NCBI RefSeq assembly: GCF_012221945.1
Contig: NZ_CP032549.1
Span: 372,001 to 436,000 of the forward strand
Length of the DNA: 64,000 nucleotides
Direction: 5' to 3'
Origin: Glutamicibacter mishrai
Lineage (GTDB): Bacteria > Actinomycetota > Actinomycetes > Actinomycetales > Micrococcaceae
Each line of letters starts with the position of its first letter. The first letter of the stretch is position 1. Below the pieces are notes generated by a model. It was not told the DNA's origin, made no database searches, and saw nothing but the letters and a program-made list of their open reading frames with translations. Position numbers and translations under genes: made by a program. Below are positions 17,790 through 27,892 of this stretch, piece by piece.

Positions 17790-18448
17790 TACTTGGCTCC
17801 GGCAGGGTTATAGATCACGATGATCCGGGATTCGTTGGCCAGCGCTTGCAGCAACGGCTCGAGTTGATTCGGTTCCACCAGAAGTTCGAGGTTGGTTCCT
17901 TGCCTATCGACCAGTCCCCCGCCGCTTTCCACGCGGGCTGCGACTTCGACCATGGAGGAAAGCTTTTCTGGCACCCCGTACGTGTTGCCTCCGGACTCCC
18001 GCTTGGCGATCCATACATCCACAAAACTTCCCGGTCCAATCGATGAGGTCAGATCGGCAGGGAGTTCAATGTTGATGGGGCGTCTAGACCCGAGGTCGCT
18101 GTGCGTCACCGAAGTCACCGGGATCAGTTCTCCGGCGCTGATGAAGGTGTTTGCACGAGCCAGATCATCGATATCCAAGTCCGGGTTCAGGTATCGGCCT
18201 GCCGTCTCACCGAGTTGCACCTCTTGCGTCTTCATGTTTTCCGCTGTGAGTTGCTCCCCGAGGGTGATGTTGGAGCGGGCTACATAGACGGTGGTGGTTT
18301 CGTGCATTTCACCGACGAGATACATGGTTCCGGCGACTGAGGCGACAACAAGGACTGCGCCAAGGGCCAAGCGCGGATCCTTCCATCCTGGACGCCTGAT
18401 TCTAGCCGCCTTTACCGACCGCGTCCCTTGGAGGACTTGTTCACTCAT
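17789..18448 (-). CDS. SAF-domain membrane protein, CpaB-like
   Basis: Protein of 219 residues. A basic N-terminus and one membrane helix (about 29-45, LALGAVLVVASVAGTMYLVG) are followed by a SAF domain (about 52-115: TTVYVARSNITLGEQLTAENM ... ISAGELIPVTSVT), then an RcpC/CpaB-like beta-rich region. CpaB/RcpC proteins belong to Flp/Tad pilus systems, and actinobacterial SAF proteins of this size often stand alone. The start is taken as the ATG at 18446-18448 behind GGAAGGTAGAG; a GTG at 18466 is possible. It is translationally coupled to the CpaE-like gene. The DNA between 18449 and 18540 holds no gene. Confidence 0.75.
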   Translation of the reverse strand: MSEQVLQGTRSVKAARIRRPGWKDPRLALGAVLVVASVAGTMYLVGEMHETTTVYVARSNITLGEQLTAENMKTQEVQLGETAGRYLNPDLDIDDLARANTFISAGELIPVTSVTHSDLGSRRPINIELPADLTSSIGPGSFVDVWIAKRESGGNTYGVPEKLSSMVEVAARVESGGGLVDRQGTNLELLVEPNQLEPLLQALANESRIIVIYNPAGAK

Positions 18449-18540
18449 CGTGGCTCTACCTTCCACCGGCGAATGTGCTTATGGATGGTGAGCCTACGAC
18501 AAGTTTCTTCAGTAGAAAAGACCCATTTATATGGTGTGGA

Positions 18541-19101
18541 TTAATTTAGCGCCCTAGAGACGATCCAGCCTACTGATCCCAGCGGGATCAATAATTGGGG
18601 TTTGCGCCCGTTCGAGTGCACGTATTCGTCGCGTTGGTGTACCGAAATCACGAGAAAGTCTTTTCCTACTTGGGTCAGTGTTCCTTCCGCAAGCACTTGC
18701 CCCTGCAATCCGTGGATGTGGCAACGGGCCCTGTCGCGCAGCAAGGCACGGATGACTGCTGAAAACCGGATGGCATTTCCTTGTTGACTTTCCGAGGATG
18801 ATGATCCGGGTGCTATCGGCAGGGCTATGGATTCGACCGATTGATAGCGGACAATCCATTGGTTGGATTCGGATTCAAGACAGAAATAATCAGTCGCGCA
18901 CGGGCCTAGCAGTGCGCGAATTTCGGTGCGACCGACCAAGTTGACTGAAATCTCTTGGCCGCGGAACCGCAATAAGCTCTCGCCAAGCTCAGCTGTCGCA
19001 CGTTCAATCCTGGTGTTCTCTGCGATTTCGTCTCGCAATTGAGCCCGGTTTTGTTCGGCAAGTTGTGCCTCAAGATCATCAAAAAGTGAATCCCAGCGCA
19101 T
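18541..19101 (-). CDS. Conserved actinobacterial protein of unknown function (MRWD family)
   Basis: Protein of 186 residues with no domain I can name. The N-terminus MRWDSLFDDLEAQLAEQ, then a charged helical stretch to about residue 40 and two beta-rich segments (about 45-95 and 120-186), fit a family I know only as conserved hypothetical proteins of Actinobacteria. The halves look like two small SH3/LSm-like barrels, but that is a guess. The start is taken at ATG 19099-19101, where family resemblance begins; the frame continues to 19188 with no ribosome site. It lies upstream of the SAF gene on the same strand and divergent from the LysM protein gene. Confidence 0.65.
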   Translation of the reverse strand: MRWDSLFDDLEAQLAEQNRAQLRDEIAENTRIERATAELGESLLRFRGQEISVNLVGRTEIRALLGPCATDYFCLESESNQWIVRYQSVESIALPIAPGSSSSESQQGNAIRFSAVIRALLRDRARCHIHGLQGQVLAEGTLTQVGKDFLVISVHQRDEYVHSNGRKPQLLIPLGSVGWIVSRALN

Positions 19102-19222
19102 GTGCCAACTGTACGAGACAAATTCTTGTTCCAATAGCTCTTCACAAAAAGACTTCAAAGTGTCATCATCTTTATCAAATAACATCAAATGCTATGAAAA
19201 GACACCTAAGGAAGTGTTTTCA

Positions 19223-19945
19223 ATGATGAGGATTCGAGCACTGTTCATACTTTTCCTGTTTTCCGCTGCAGGTTCCGTTCTTCTGCATATTGCTCTGAGC
19301 AGCGTTTATAGCTTTACCGCCGACACCGCATCCAGAGAAGAGCCGTCAAGATACATTCATTTCTTGATTAGCATTTCAACCCTGGCTCTCCTGGCCTTGC
19401 TGCTGATGCGCTTCATTGCCGAACGCCTACTGACGTGGGCCATCCATCATGAGCACCAAGAGATCCTCAAGTTCTTCCAGTGGATTGCGCCGAGTTTCAG
19501 TCGAAGGATCCTCACTTCGCTGGTCGGCACCTCGATCGTCCTTTCGAGCGTGGCCACGGCCAACGCCAGCACAGCCGCACCATCAGCGAACCTATCGAGC
19601 TTGATCAGCGCGGAGAGCAGGAACCTGTCCGGAGCCTCGGAGAAGATTCAACGCGCAGTTCCGACCGCTCAATGGTTCCCCGAGCAGATTTCCGTACCGA
19701 TCAGCCGCCTGGTCACATCCGGCGCAGAGCCCAAACAGGAACGCAAAAGTGCTGGTTCCGAAACCGTCGTGGCTGAAGGCGAAAACCTGTGGAGCATCGC
19801 TGCCGCGCATCTTGGCGCACAAGCGACATCCGAAGAAATCTCCCACTACTGGCCGCGAATCTATAAGGCAAACCAGCGCGTCATTGGTTCAGACCCCAAC
19901 CATCTTGAGGTCGGAACGGTCTTAGCCCTTCCCCCAAAGGAATAA
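19223..19945 (+). CDS. Membrane protein with C-terminal LysM domain
   Basis: Protein of 240 residues. Two membrane helices near the N-terminus (about 4-28 and 52-72) and a third hydrophobic stretch (about 99-117, ending ATANAS) precede an extracytoplasmic linker and a C-terminal LysM-type domain (about 178-238: VVAEGENLWSIAAAHLG ... VGTVLALPP). LysM domains bind peptidoglycan or chitin. The start is ATG 19223 (or 19226) behind AAGGAAG. It lies directly before the Rv3235-type gene, which has its own strong ribosome site. The first 150 bases are noticeably AT-richer than the surroundings. Function unknown; probably wall-associated. Confidence 0.75.
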   Translation: MMRIRALFILFLFSAAGSVLLHIALSSVYSFTADTASREEPSRYIHFLISISTLALLALLLMRFIAERLLTWAIHHEHQEILKFFQWIAPSFSRRILTSLVGTSIVLSSVATANASTAAPSANLSSLISAESRNLSGASEKIQRAVPTAQWFPEQISVPISRLVTSGAEPKQERKSAGSETVVAEGENLWSIAAAHLGAQATSEEISHYWPRIYKANQRVIGSDPNHLEVGTVLALPPKE

Positions 19946-19985
19946 CAACTGCAAACGGCAAACACCACCCGTTCAAGGAGTCATC

Positions 19986-20492
19986 ATGAGTACCATCACC
20001 ATCAGCGCACGCTCGGCCACCACGGACCCAGTCCCCCGCAACGTCAATCAATCGGCCCACGAGGCAGCATCTATTAGCTCGTCTTGCGAGTCGCCGGCGC
20101 ATCTGCGCCGGGCACTGGATCATATTTTTCATCGCGCCGAAGTCTGCCGAACAGAGCACCGGGCGATTGTGGAAATCACCCATTCTGTGGCTCGCGCCGT
20201 TTTCGAGATCGTCGCGGGATATCGCAGCGTCAGTCAACTGGCCTTTGTCATGGAGCCAAGTTGCATTGCCAAACTACAACGCAGGGCGCTGCTGGAGACT
20301 GCGCAATACACCGTGGATCCCGAACCAGGGACCGCCCACGGCCAAATACTTTCCTTGCACTTGGACCGCTGCTTTTCAGGCTGCTGGGAATGCACGGCGA
20401 TCCTCGGCTTTAAAAACCGCGTCCGCGCCGTAGCTCTCAAAATTGAGCCATGGCACGGACGCTGGCAAGTCACCGACGTGGAACTAATCTAG
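19986..20492 (+). CDS. Rv3235-family protein (DUF6459-type), unknown function
   Basis: Protein of 168 residues without signal peptide or membrane segment. A disordered Ser/Thr-rich N-terminus (1-40) precedes a helical region ([19 protein letters not shown], about 42-75) and a C-terminal alpha/beta region ending in [13 protein letters not shown], the pattern of Rv3235-like proteins near secA1 in many Actinobacteria. A strong AAGGAG precedes the ATG. Its last four bases overlap the end of secA, which is convergent, so no terminator separates them. The family name is from memory of sequence style. Confidence 0.7.
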   Translation: MSTITISARSATTDPVPRNVNQSAHEAASISSSCESPAHLRRALDHIFHRAEVCRTEHRAIVEITHSVARAVFEIVAGYRSVSQLAFVMEPSCIAKLQRRALLETAQYTVDPEPGTAHGQILSLHLDRCFSGCWECTAILGFKNRVRAVALKIEPWHGRWQVTDVELI

Positions 20493-23137
20493 TTCCGCTT
20501 GGACTTCTTTTTCTTGTTGTTATTGGTCGCCTGCGCACGCGTGGTGCTGGCCTCCCCATCTTCGTCCGGGCCGGTGAACTGCAGGTTCTTTGGCTTGGCC
20601 GATTCATCGATCACCGGAGCGTCCTCAACAGCAGCGGCACCGGATGGAATGTCCAAGTTGAACAGCGCGCCAATGCTCTCTTCGCGGATGCTTTCCATCA
20701 TGGTCTGGAACATCGTGTAGCCCTCGCGCTGGTATTCCACCAAAGGATCGCGCTGCGCCATTGCACGCAGTCCGATGCCTTCCTTGAGGTAGTCCATCTC
20801 GTAGAGGTGTTCCTGCCACTTGCGTCCAATGGTGGACAGCACGACACGGCGCTCCAAATCACGCATGGTGGATGAACCGACAAGCTTTTCACGCTCTTCG
20901 TACTGGTACTGGGCGTCAGAGTGGATCTCTCGTTCCAGGAACTGTGCGGAGAGGTGTCCGATGCCGCCAGCTTCTTCCACGACTTCCTCAAGGGTGATGC
21001 CGATGGGGTACAGCTGCTTGAGGTTGGTCCAGAGCTGCTTGAGCTCCCACTCATCCGGGTTGCCAACCTGGGTTGCTTCCAAGACCATGGCCTTGACGAC
21101 ATCTTCCAGGAAGTGGCCTACCTTTTCTTCGAGGTCGCCGCCTTCCAGGATGGCCCGGCGATCAGCATAAATCGCTTCGCGCTGGCGGTTCATCACGTCA
21201 TCGTATTTCAGGACGTTCTTGCGCTGTTCTGCGTTGACGCCTTCCACCTGGGCCTGGGCCGACTCGATCGCACGGGAGACCATCTTGGATTCCAGCGCAA
21301 CGTCGTCCGGCATCGAAGGGTTGTTCATGATGCGCTCTGCCATGCCGGAATTGAAACGGCGCATCAAATCATCGGTCATCGAAAGGTAGAAGCGGGACTC
21401 GCCCGGGTCGCCCTGACGACCAGCACGACCACGCAACTGGTTATCAATACGGCGCGACTCGTGGCGCTCGGTACCCAGAACGTAGAGGCCGCCTAGTTCA
21501 GCGACTTCCTTGGCTTCCTTGGCTACCGTCTCCTTGGCCTTGGCAAAGACTTCGTCCCAGACCTTGTTGTATTCTTCTGGATTGTTCTCAGCGTCCTGCC
21601 CGCGACGTTCCATTTCGGCGACCGCGAGGAATTCTGCGTTGCCGCCGAGCATGATGTCGGTACCGCGACCAGCCATGTTGGTTGAAACGGTCACGCCGTT
21701 CTTGCGGCCCGCCATAGCGACGACGGCGGCTTCACGGGCGTGCTGCTTGGCGTTCAGGACCTCGTGGCGGATGCCCTTCTTGGAGAGCAAGCGGGAAAGG
21801 TATTCGCTCTTCTCCACGCTGGTGGTACCAACCAGAATCGGCTGCCCGGTTGCGTGGCGTTCAGCGATGTCCTCGACGACAGCGTCGAACTTGGAGACTT
21901 CATTCTTGTAAATGAAGTCGGACTGGTCCTTGCGGATCGCAGGCTTGTTCGTTGGAATCTCTACGACGCCCAGCTTGTAGGTGCCCATGAATTCCGCGGC
22001 TTCGGTCTGCGCGGTACCGGTCATGCCCGAGATCTTCTCGTACATGCGGAAGTAGTTCTGCAAGGTGATGGTGGCCAAGGTCTGGTTTTCAGCCTTGATG
22101 GTCACGCTTTCCTTGGCTTCGATCGCCTGGTGCATGCCTTCGGAGTAACGGCGGCCCTGCAGTGCTCGGCCGGTGTGTTCGTCAACGATCATGACTTCGC
22201 CGTTGACTACAACGTAGTCCTTGTCCTTCTTGAACAGTTCCTTGGCCTTGATGGCGTTATTCAGGAAACCGATCAGCGGAGTGTTGTTGGCTTCGTAGAG
22301 GTTGTCGATGCCAAGGTAATCCTCGACCTTTTCGATACCGGACTCCAGCACGCCGATGGTGCGCTTTTTTTCATCGACTTCGTAGTCATCTTCGCGCTTC
22401 AGGCGGGAGACTATCTTGGAGAATTCGGTGTACCAGCGATTCACATCGCCCGATGCCTGGCCCGAGATGATCAGCGGGGTTCGGGCTTCATCGATCAGAA
22501 TCGAGTCGACCTCATCGACGATAACGAAGTTGTGGCCACGCTGGACCAGTTCGTCCTTGCTCCACGCCATGTTGTCGCGCAGGTAGTCGAAGCCGAATTC
22601 GTTGTTCGTGCCGTAGGTGATGTCCGCTTCGTACTGCTTGCGTCGCTCGTCCGGCTTCATGTTGGCCAGGATGCAGCCGCAGCTCAGGCCGAGGAAACGG
22701 AATACGCGGCCCATTAGATCAGACTGGTACTGCGCGAGGAAGTCGTTGGTCGTCACCACATGGACGCCCTTGCCGGTCAGCGCGTTGAGGTACGCCGGAG
22801 CGGTCGCTACCAGCGTCTTGCCTTCACCGGTACGCATTTCAGCGATATTGCCCAGGTGCAACGCGGCTCCACCCATGAGCTGGACGTCGAAGTGGCGCAT
22901 GCCCAGCACACGGTCCGATGCTTCGCGAACTACTGCGAAGGCCTCAGGGAGCAGGTCATCCAGGGTCTCACCGTTAGCCAAACGTTCGCGGAACTTATCG
23001 GTTTCGCCCTTGAGCTCTTCGTCTGAAAGTTCGCGAATTTCGACTTCCAACGTATTGATCGTGTCGGCGTACTTACGAAGAGTTTTCAGAATCTTCTTGT
23101 CGCCGGTACGCAAAATACGTTCTAGCAATGATGCCAC
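20489..23137 (-). CDS. secA: Preprotein translocase ATPase SecA
   Basis: Motor ATPase that drives unfolded preproteins through SecYEG. The 882-residue protein has the SecA hallmarks: RTGEGKTL (Walker A), [19 protein letters not shown] (Walker B region), the preprotein cross-linking domain, the [10 protein letters not shown] helicase motif, and [30 protein letters not shown]. The C-terminus is a lysine-rich tail (KKKKSKRN) without the zinc-binding cysteine motif of E. coli SecA, as is common for actinobacterial SecA1. Start GTG at 23135-23137 with GGGAG upstream. Downstream of hpf and the AlkZ-like gene, as in the Rv3240c-Rv3242c region. Confidence 0.97.
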   Translation of the reverse strand: MASLLERILRTGDKKILKTLRKYADTINTLEVEIRELSDEELKGETDKFRERLANGETLDDLLPEAFAVVREASDRVLGMRHFDVQLMGGAALHLGNIAEMRTGEGKTLVATAPAYLNALTGKGVHVVTTNDFLAQYQSDLMGRVFRFLGLSCGCILANMKPDERRKQYEADITYGTNNEFGFDYLRDNMAWSKDELVQRGHNFVIVDEVDSILIDEARTPLIISGQASGDVNRWYTEFSKIVSRLKREDDYEVDEKKRTIGVLESGIEKVEDYLGIDNLYEANNTPLIGFLNNAIKAKELFKKDKDYVVVNGEVMIVDEHTGRALQGRRYSEGMHQAIEAKESVTIKAENQTLATITLQNYFRMYEKISGMTGTAQTEAAEFMGTYKLGVVEIPTNKPAIRKDQSDFIYKNEVSKFDAVVEDIAERHATGQPILVGTTSVEKSEYLSRLLSKKGIRHEVLNAKQHAREAAVVAMAGRKNGVTVSTNMAGRGTDIMLGGNAEFLAVAEMERRGQDAENNPEEYNKVWDEVFAKAKETVAKEAKEVAELGGLYVLGTERHESRRIDNQLRGRAGRQGDPGESRFYLSMTDDLMRRFNSGMAERIMNNPSMPDDVALESKMVSRAIESAQAQVEGVNAEQRKNVLKYDDVMNRQREAIYADRRAILEGGDLEEKVGHFLEDVVKAMVLEATQVGNPDEWELKQLWTNLKQLYPIGITLEEVVEEAGGIGHLSAQFLEREIHSDAQYQYEEREKLVGSSTMRDLERRVVLSTIGRKWQEHLYEMDYLKEGIGLRAMAQRDPLVEYQREGYTMFQTMMESIREESIGALFNLDIPSGAAAVEDAPVIDESAKPKNLQFTGPDEDGEASTTRAQATNNNKKKKSKRN

Positions 23138-23270
23138 GTGGTAGCTCCCAATATCTCAAGCACAGTATTTTCTGGCGTCTTTAGTCTACGTGAGGAATTG
23201 GGCGTATCTGGCAATTCCTGATGGTTGAGTACTGTTCTTATAGCGAACAGCAACAAGATGGACAGCCTGT

Positions 23271-24443
23271 TCACAGGCCAACTTGCACTGAATCGAGCCG
23301 CAGCCACTGCGCCATGCGTTCCAACTCTGCCAGCAGCGGCTGTTGCGCTTGGCTTTCCCAGCCATCCTCGAAGTGCACGCTCTTGGCGTGCAGGACGCTG
23401 CGGGATCGATCCGCTTTCAGATCCACTCGGCCTACGAATTCATCACCGAAGAGCATCGGAAAGACGTAATAACCGTAGCGGCGCTTGGGCTCCGGAACAT
23501 AAATCTCGATCCGGTACTCGAAGTTGAAGAAGCGTTCCAGGCGTTTGCGGTTGAAGACCATTGAATCAAACGGTGAAATCAAGCGAAGATCTGGCTCGAT
23601 CTTGCGAGGAATCTTGGTCCCCAATGGCAGATAGGCCGGTTCGTTCACCTCCGGCACCTGTACCTGTTCGACGACTCCGGCGGCGGCCTGCTGAGCGAGC
23701 AACGCCTTGACGTCCCGGATAGGCAGCCTGAAATACTCTGCGACGCAATGCGCCGTGGCAATGCCTTGGGCCTCCAGCGATCGAGCGACCAATCGCTCCA
23801 ACGCGGCGTTTCGGTGCAACTCGTCGATTTCCAAAGGCTTCTTCAACACATGGTGGGCCAGTGCGTAGCGGCGTTCGAACTGCGAGTTCCTGCCCAAGGT
23901 CAGGATCTTTGCCCGGGCGAAGAGGGATTCAGTCACATACTTCGTGTCGTTCCAATTCCAGCCCCAGTGTTCTTTGGAGGCCACTGGTGCCACGTCCAAT
24001 GCCGAGCTGATTTCCCGGGCGCTGGAGCCAGGATTTGCTGCCAGATATTCGATGACTCGGTGCGAGAGCTCTTGCTGCTCGTCGGTGAACCGGTCGGACT
24101 TGTCGATCCAGGTACGGCGCTGCCATAGCAATAGATCCGGAACCAGCTCCGCACTGACCACGGATGCTTCGTGGGCCCAGTATTCGGTCAAGGGGCTGCC
24201 CGGGGTAGCGAGAATGGTGTCGAGGGCCTCGATGTCGTAGGCGCCAAGCCTGGCGAAAAGCGGCATGTAATGGGCTCTGCGCACAACATTGACCGAGTCG
24301 ACCTGCAACTGCGAGATCGACTGTACTGCGGAGATCATTTTCCGTGCGGTGACTGCTTGGCCGGTCCTGCTTCGAGACAGACCTTGGGCGGCCAACGCGA
24401 TTCGCCGAGCCTGTTTTTGGCTCAGGACGCGCTGACCGCCCAA
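23271..24443 (-). CDS. AlkZ/YcaQ-type winged-helix DNA glycosylase (HTH_42)
   Basis: Protein of 390 residues of the HTH_42/DUF1006 family, whose studied members (Streptomyces AlkZ, E. coli YcaQ) remove alkylated bases and unhook interstrand cross-links. The catalytic Q-x-Q motif is seen as QLQ (Gln45, Gln47) in ISQLQVDSVNVV. Also present are RRAHYMPLFARLG, LTEYWAHEASVV and the C-terminal barrel (ISPFDSMVFNRKRLERFFNF, RYGYYVFPML, RVDLKADR) of the family. The only plausible start is a TTG at 24441-24443, 20 bp after the hpf stop; the true start is uncertain. It sits between hpf and secA. Confidence 0.82.
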   Translation of the reverse strand: MGGQRVLSQKQARRIALAAQGLSRSRTGQAVTARKMISAVQSISQLQVDSVNVVRRAHYMPLFARLGAYDIEALDTILATPGSPLTEYWAHEASVVSAELVPDLLLWQRRTWIDKSDRFTDEQQELSHRVIEYLAANPGSSAREISSALDVAPVASKEHWGWNWNDTKYVTESLFARAKILTLGRNSQFERRYALAHHVLKKPLEIDELHRNAALERLVARSLEAQGIATAHCVAEYFRLPIRDVKALLAQQAAAGVVEQVQVPEVNEPAYLPLGTKIPRKIEPDLRLISPFDSMVFNRKRLERFFNFEYRIEIYVPEPKRRYGYYVFPMLFGDEFVGRVDLKADRSRSVLHAKSVHFEDGWESQAQQPLLAELERMAQWLRLDSVQVGL

Positions 24444-24463
24444 CGTAGATTGTGCGCTGATGG

Positions 24464-25162
24464 TTAACCCTCAGTTGCTAGTGCCTTGTCGCGGTAGCCG
24501 CGAGTTTCGGTGGTCGCTTCTTCATTGGAGCTCAGGGATGGATCCAACGAGATCACGCCGTACTGGTACTGGGTGCGTCCGTAAACCACGGCATGCTCCC
24601 CGGTGGCTTCATCGATGAACAGGTAGAACGGGTGCCCGACCAGCTCCATGCGATCTACTGCATCGTCCACGCTCATCACTTCAGCTGGGAAGGACTTGCG
24701 GCGGATGACCACTGGCGAGTACTCGGCCTCTTCTTCGGCTTGGGCAGCCTCAGCGGCCTTCTGGGCCTCAAGAGTGGATTCCACCAGTGACTTGTCGCTG
24801 GAAACAGTTGGCAGTGTGCTTGTGGCCTCGTGCACTGCGACCGGGGTATGGTTACCGCGGTGGACCTTGCGCTTGTCACGGGCCTTGCGCAGCCGTTCCA
24901 GGAGTTTTGCGAAAGCGATGTCGAAGGCGGCGAATTTGTCTGCGCCGCGAGCTTCAGCTCGGATTGCCGGACCACGGCCGACAACGGTCAATTCAACGGA
25001 CAGCGCCGTGCTCTGGTCACGGGCATGTGATTCTTTGAGGACCTTGACGTCAATGCGTTGAACCTTGGTGGCCAGCTGGTCGACCTTGGTTATTTTCTCA
25101 TCCACGTACTCACGGAAACGATCCGAAATGGTGATATTGCGTCCGCTGTAGTTCAGCTCCAT
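24464..25162 (-). CDS. hpf: Long-form ribosome hibernation-promoting factor
   Basis: Binds the 30S decoding region and dimerises ribosomes into inactive 100S particles in stationary phase. The 232-residue protein has an N-terminal HPF/YfiA domain (about 1-100, MELNYSGRNITISDRFREYV) with basic RKARDKRK, a variable linker, and the C-terminal dimerisation domain (about 165-222: VIRRKSFPAEVMSVDDAV, GHPFYLFIDEATGEHAVVYG). The start ATG at 25160-25162 has GGAGG six bases upstream; the longer frame to 25267 is not needed. The 168 bp upstream to comF hold no gene and probably the promoter. Confidence 0.96.
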   Translation of the reverse strand: MELNYSGRNITISDRFREYVDEKITKVDQLATKVQRIDVKVLKESHARDQSTALSVELTVVGRGPAIRAEARGADKFAAFDIAFAKLLERLRKARDKRKVHRGNHTPVAVHEATSTLPTVSSDKSLVESTLEAQKAAEAAQAEEEAEYSPVVIRRKSFPAEVMSVDDAVDRMELVGHPFYLFIDEATGEHAVVYGRTQYQYGVISLDPSLSSNEEATTETRGYRDKALATEG

Positions 25163-25330
25163 GGTGTCCTCCAATAGAGAGTCGGGTGACACAACAGTCC
25201 GAAAGTTCCTTCCCTTCGGACTGAAGATGGGCTTTTCGCTGCATCTGTGATGCAACCCATACTTCACCTTAGGCCACCACAGCGAAGATTCAAGTCTCTG
25301 AGCGTAGTTTTCCTATCGCGTTCAGCGTAA

Positions 25331-26119
25331 TCACTGTTCAGACTCATGATTCGGGGGCTTGGTCAGGGCCAATACGATCCCCAAAGTGACGTTGTATCCC
25401 GCTTCATGACAAGCCATCGCAGCCTGTCTGAGGGTCGATCCGGTGGTAAGGACATCGTCCACCAGGATGACGGGGCGCCCCGGTGTGTCGGCCTGCTCGG
25501 CAATGAAATGCTCCTTGCCGCTGCGCCGGGCAGATCCGCTCTTCAGTTTCTGCGCACCGGCAAGAATCGATCGAACCCGATAATGAAGCACCGGTTTGAT
25601 GGCCAAATCAGCTGAATACAACCCCCTGCGCATACCGCGAGCGAGCATCGAGGACACCGGGGAATAGCCGCGTTTCCCCGTGGCCTTGAGCGAGCTCGGA
25701 ACCGGAACGATGTAGGTTTCCAGCTGGCCGGGCTGCGGAATGCAGCTGGAGTTGATGGCCGCGGCCAGATACGGAGCGAAAACCGCGCCAAGGAAGTAGC
25801 GCTGCTTGTTCTTAAAAGCCAGCATTGAACGCGCCAGTTCCTTGCCGTAGATGCCGCAGGAACTCACCGGAAGCTGCTGCGCCAATAGCGGCAGTTCAAC
25901 GTAGTGGTGCTGGCCGTCGGGTAATGGCGGAAGGAAAAGCTGGCGCTGGATCTCGCTTCGGCATTCCGGGCAAAGCCGGAAGTCGGCCCGGGAACATACC
26001 GCGCAGCTGGTGGGAATCAGGAAGTTGGCCAACTCGCGAAAGCCAAAGGCGATCCACCGCATCGGCCTGCGCTGGCTCAAGTACTCCAGGGCTCCCAGCC
26101 ACATCGTCGGCATATCCAT
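25331..26119 (-). CDS. comF: ComF-family phosphoribosyltransferase-like protein
   Basis: Protein of 262 residues. An N-terminal four-cysteine cluster (CAVCSRADFRLCPEC, about 39-53) is the ComF zinc-ribbon, and the PRPP-binding loop VILVDDVLTTGST lies near residue 220. ComF proteins function in DNA uptake in competent bacteria; in most Actinobacteria (Rv3242c) the substrate and role are unclear. It is 69 bp downstream of lpqB on the same strand and upstream of hpf, the M. tuberculosis order. Confidence 0.9.
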   Translation of the reverse strand: MDMPTMWLGALEYLSQRRPMRWIAFGFRELANFLIPTSCAVCSRADFRLCPECRSEIQRQLFLPPLPDGQHHYVELPLLAQQLPVSSCGIYGKELARSMLAFKNKQRYFLGAVFAPYLAAAINSSCIPQPGQLETYIVPVPSSLKATGKRGYSPVSSMLARGMRRGLYSADLAIKPVLHYRVRSILAGAQKLKSGSARRSGKEHFIAEQADTPGRPVILVDDVLTTGSTLRQAAMACHEAGYNVTLGIVLALTKPPNHESEQ

Positions 26120-26188
26120 CCAACTACCATGGCGCGATCCACCGAGGCTGGGAGCGGGAAAACGACCGGTTGTGGAAAGGGCGCGTGG

Positions 26189-27892
26189 CTAGCCCGGGTA
26201 GGCGACGTCCTGGGCGAAATCGTCGAGTTCATGCCAGGAGTTGCCCACGCGGGTGTAGAGCTTTTCCTTGGTTTCGGCATAGACCTCGCGCCGATCGCCA
26301 ACGCCGGTAGCGATGCCGACCATGCCCAGCAGCAATTGCAGATGCTCGCTGCCGCCTTCGAAGGTCATCTGGGCGGCCTCGACAGCCTCGGAGTCATCCA
26401 ACGCCGCCACGATGATCGAGCTATCCGAATCCCACAACGCGGTGTTCACCGGAACCTCTGGATACAGGCGCATTGGCGAATCGGTCAGGCCGCGGGGCAC
26501 GCCCTCGGCATCGCGGATCACGCCGGCCACATACACCGCAGTGTTCGAGCCCTTGGTGGCGACGATCAATGCGCGGGCGCCATCTCGGGAAATCCGCAGG
26601 GAATCGATGTTGGCCCCTTCCAGCCAGGCAACATCGATCGGGCGCGCTTCTCCCTTGCTTTCCGTATCCGCCGGGACCGCCATGATCGGGGTCTCCGCCC
26701 CGTTATCAGCGGTCCAGGTCCAGCCGGCCACGTCCATCGACGGCTGGATCAGGTCCTTGCCTTCCAAGGCCAGCCGAAGCCGGCCGGAGTCGTCGATGCG
26801 CAGCAGCTGGGTGCGGCGTCCGTTGAGGAAGGCGTAGCTGTTGCCCACTGGCGACATGGCTGGATCACGAGGATCATAGGCCGAGACATCGGGCAGCCCG
26901 CCCACCGGGATGATCGAGCGGCCCTTGACGTACACCAGGTCCTGGTCGGAAATGCCCACCAGCGTATCCTGGGTGCTCGGATTGATTTCAGCTGGCTCGA
27001 TGCTCGATTCGTTCGAAGCCAGGTTCACTTCGTTCTCTTCACGCAGCATCTTCACCGAGTCCACCGAGGACAGGCCGGTCAGCGACTGCTCCAGCTGTTG
27101 CTTCATCAGCAACAGCGTCTGGTCGTTGGTGTCGGTGAAGGAATCCGAGTTCAGGTCGATCGTGGCTTCGCGGTCCCGCACCGGAACCGCCGAGCGCACC
27201 AGCTGGCTGGCCGAGGAGAAGGCCGAGACGACCGCATTCTCCAGGTAGGGGGCCGGCCCCTTCAGCAACGCCTCCACCATCGAGGTAGCCGTGCCCGATC
27301 CCGAGGTGAACCATCGGACATCCGGCACCAGGTAGGCGTAGCTGGCATCGTAGAAGTACAGGGTCTGCGCGGCGAAGATCTTGGTGAAGGTCGAGGCTTC
27401 GAGCATGGTGCCATCCGGCGCGTCGATGATTCGCCATTGGTCATCAACCTTGGCAACCTTGATGTCAACGGCACGGGTGGAGTGGCTCGGGTAATTGGTC
27501 CGCACTCCTTGCGCGTCCACTTCCCCGGTAATCTCCAATTGGATGGTGTACTGGTTGGCATCAGCCCCGTTGACCACGTTGAACGCCTCGTAGATCAAGG
27601 TCTGGGTATCCCCGCGCCAGGAGTTCTTCAGCTCCGCGGTCATGTACTCGCGGGCTACCGCATAGTCTTCGGACACCGAGCGTCCGGCCTCGACAAACCC
27701 TTCGACAATCTCGCGGGCGTCGGCGCCGTCGGCAGGCCCTTCGGCCGCGTAGCTGTAGCTCTCGCCGCCGCCGTCTTCCGAGCCGGCCTCGATCTGCTGG
27801 ACGCTGGAGGAACGAGGAATGGAGGCGCAGCCGGAGAGCACCAGCAGCCCGACCAGCAACCCGGAGAGCAGAACCCGTAGTTTCTTTCCCAC
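26189..27892 (-). CDS. lpqB: Lipoprotein LpqB (GerMN and beta-propeller domains), MtrAB accessory
   Basis: Extracytoplasmic lipoprotein of 567 residues. The signal peptide ends in the lipobox LSGC (lipidated Cys at about 22). A GerMN domain (roughly 200-290) and a C-terminal propeller-like region follow. In mycobacteria LpqB interacts with the sensor part of MtrB and modulates MtrA phosphorylation. Its GTG start shares one base with the mtrB stop (TAGTG) behind GGAGGAGA, so the genes are translationally coupled. A large open frame on the opposite strand (26129-27880) is a compositional shadow. Confidence 0.94.
   Translation of the reverse strand: MGKKLRVLLSGLLVGLLVLSGCASIPRSSSVQQIEAGSEDGGGESYSYAAEGPADGADAREIVEGFVEAGRSVSEDYAVAREYMTAELKNSWRGDTQTLIYEAFNVVNGADANQYTIQLEITGEVDAQGVRTNYPSHSTRAVDIKVAKVDDQWRIIDAPDGTMLEASTFTKIFAAQTLYFYDASYAYLVPDVRWFTSGSGTATSMVEALLKGPAPYLENAVVSAFSSASQLVRSAVPVRDREATIDLNSDSFTDTNDQTLLLMKQQLEQSLTGLSSVDSVKMLREENEVNLASNESSIEPAEINPSTQDTLVGISDQDLVYVKGRSIIPVGGLPDVSAYDPRDPAMSPVGNSYAFLNGRRTQLLRIDDSGRLRLALEGKDLIQPSMDVAGWTWTADNGAETPIMAVPADTESKGEARPIDVAWLEGANIDSLRISRDGARALIVATKGSNTAVYVAGVIRDAEGVPRGLTDSPMRLYPEVPVNTALWDSDSSIIVAALDDSEAVEAAQMTFEGGSEHLQLLLGMVGIATGVGDRREVYAETKEKLYTRVGNSWHELDDFAQDVAYPG

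Noticed and set aside
16542..18448. SAF and CpaE-like genes as part of a Flp/Tad pilus operon
   Set aside because: No pilin, secretin, TadA/B/C or prepilin peptidase gene is nearby.
26129..27880. 583-codon open frame on the plus strand opposite lpqB
   Set aside because: It is antisense to a lipoprotein with lipobox and family motifs, rich in His/Gly/Arg from GC-rich codon shadows, with no family resemblance.
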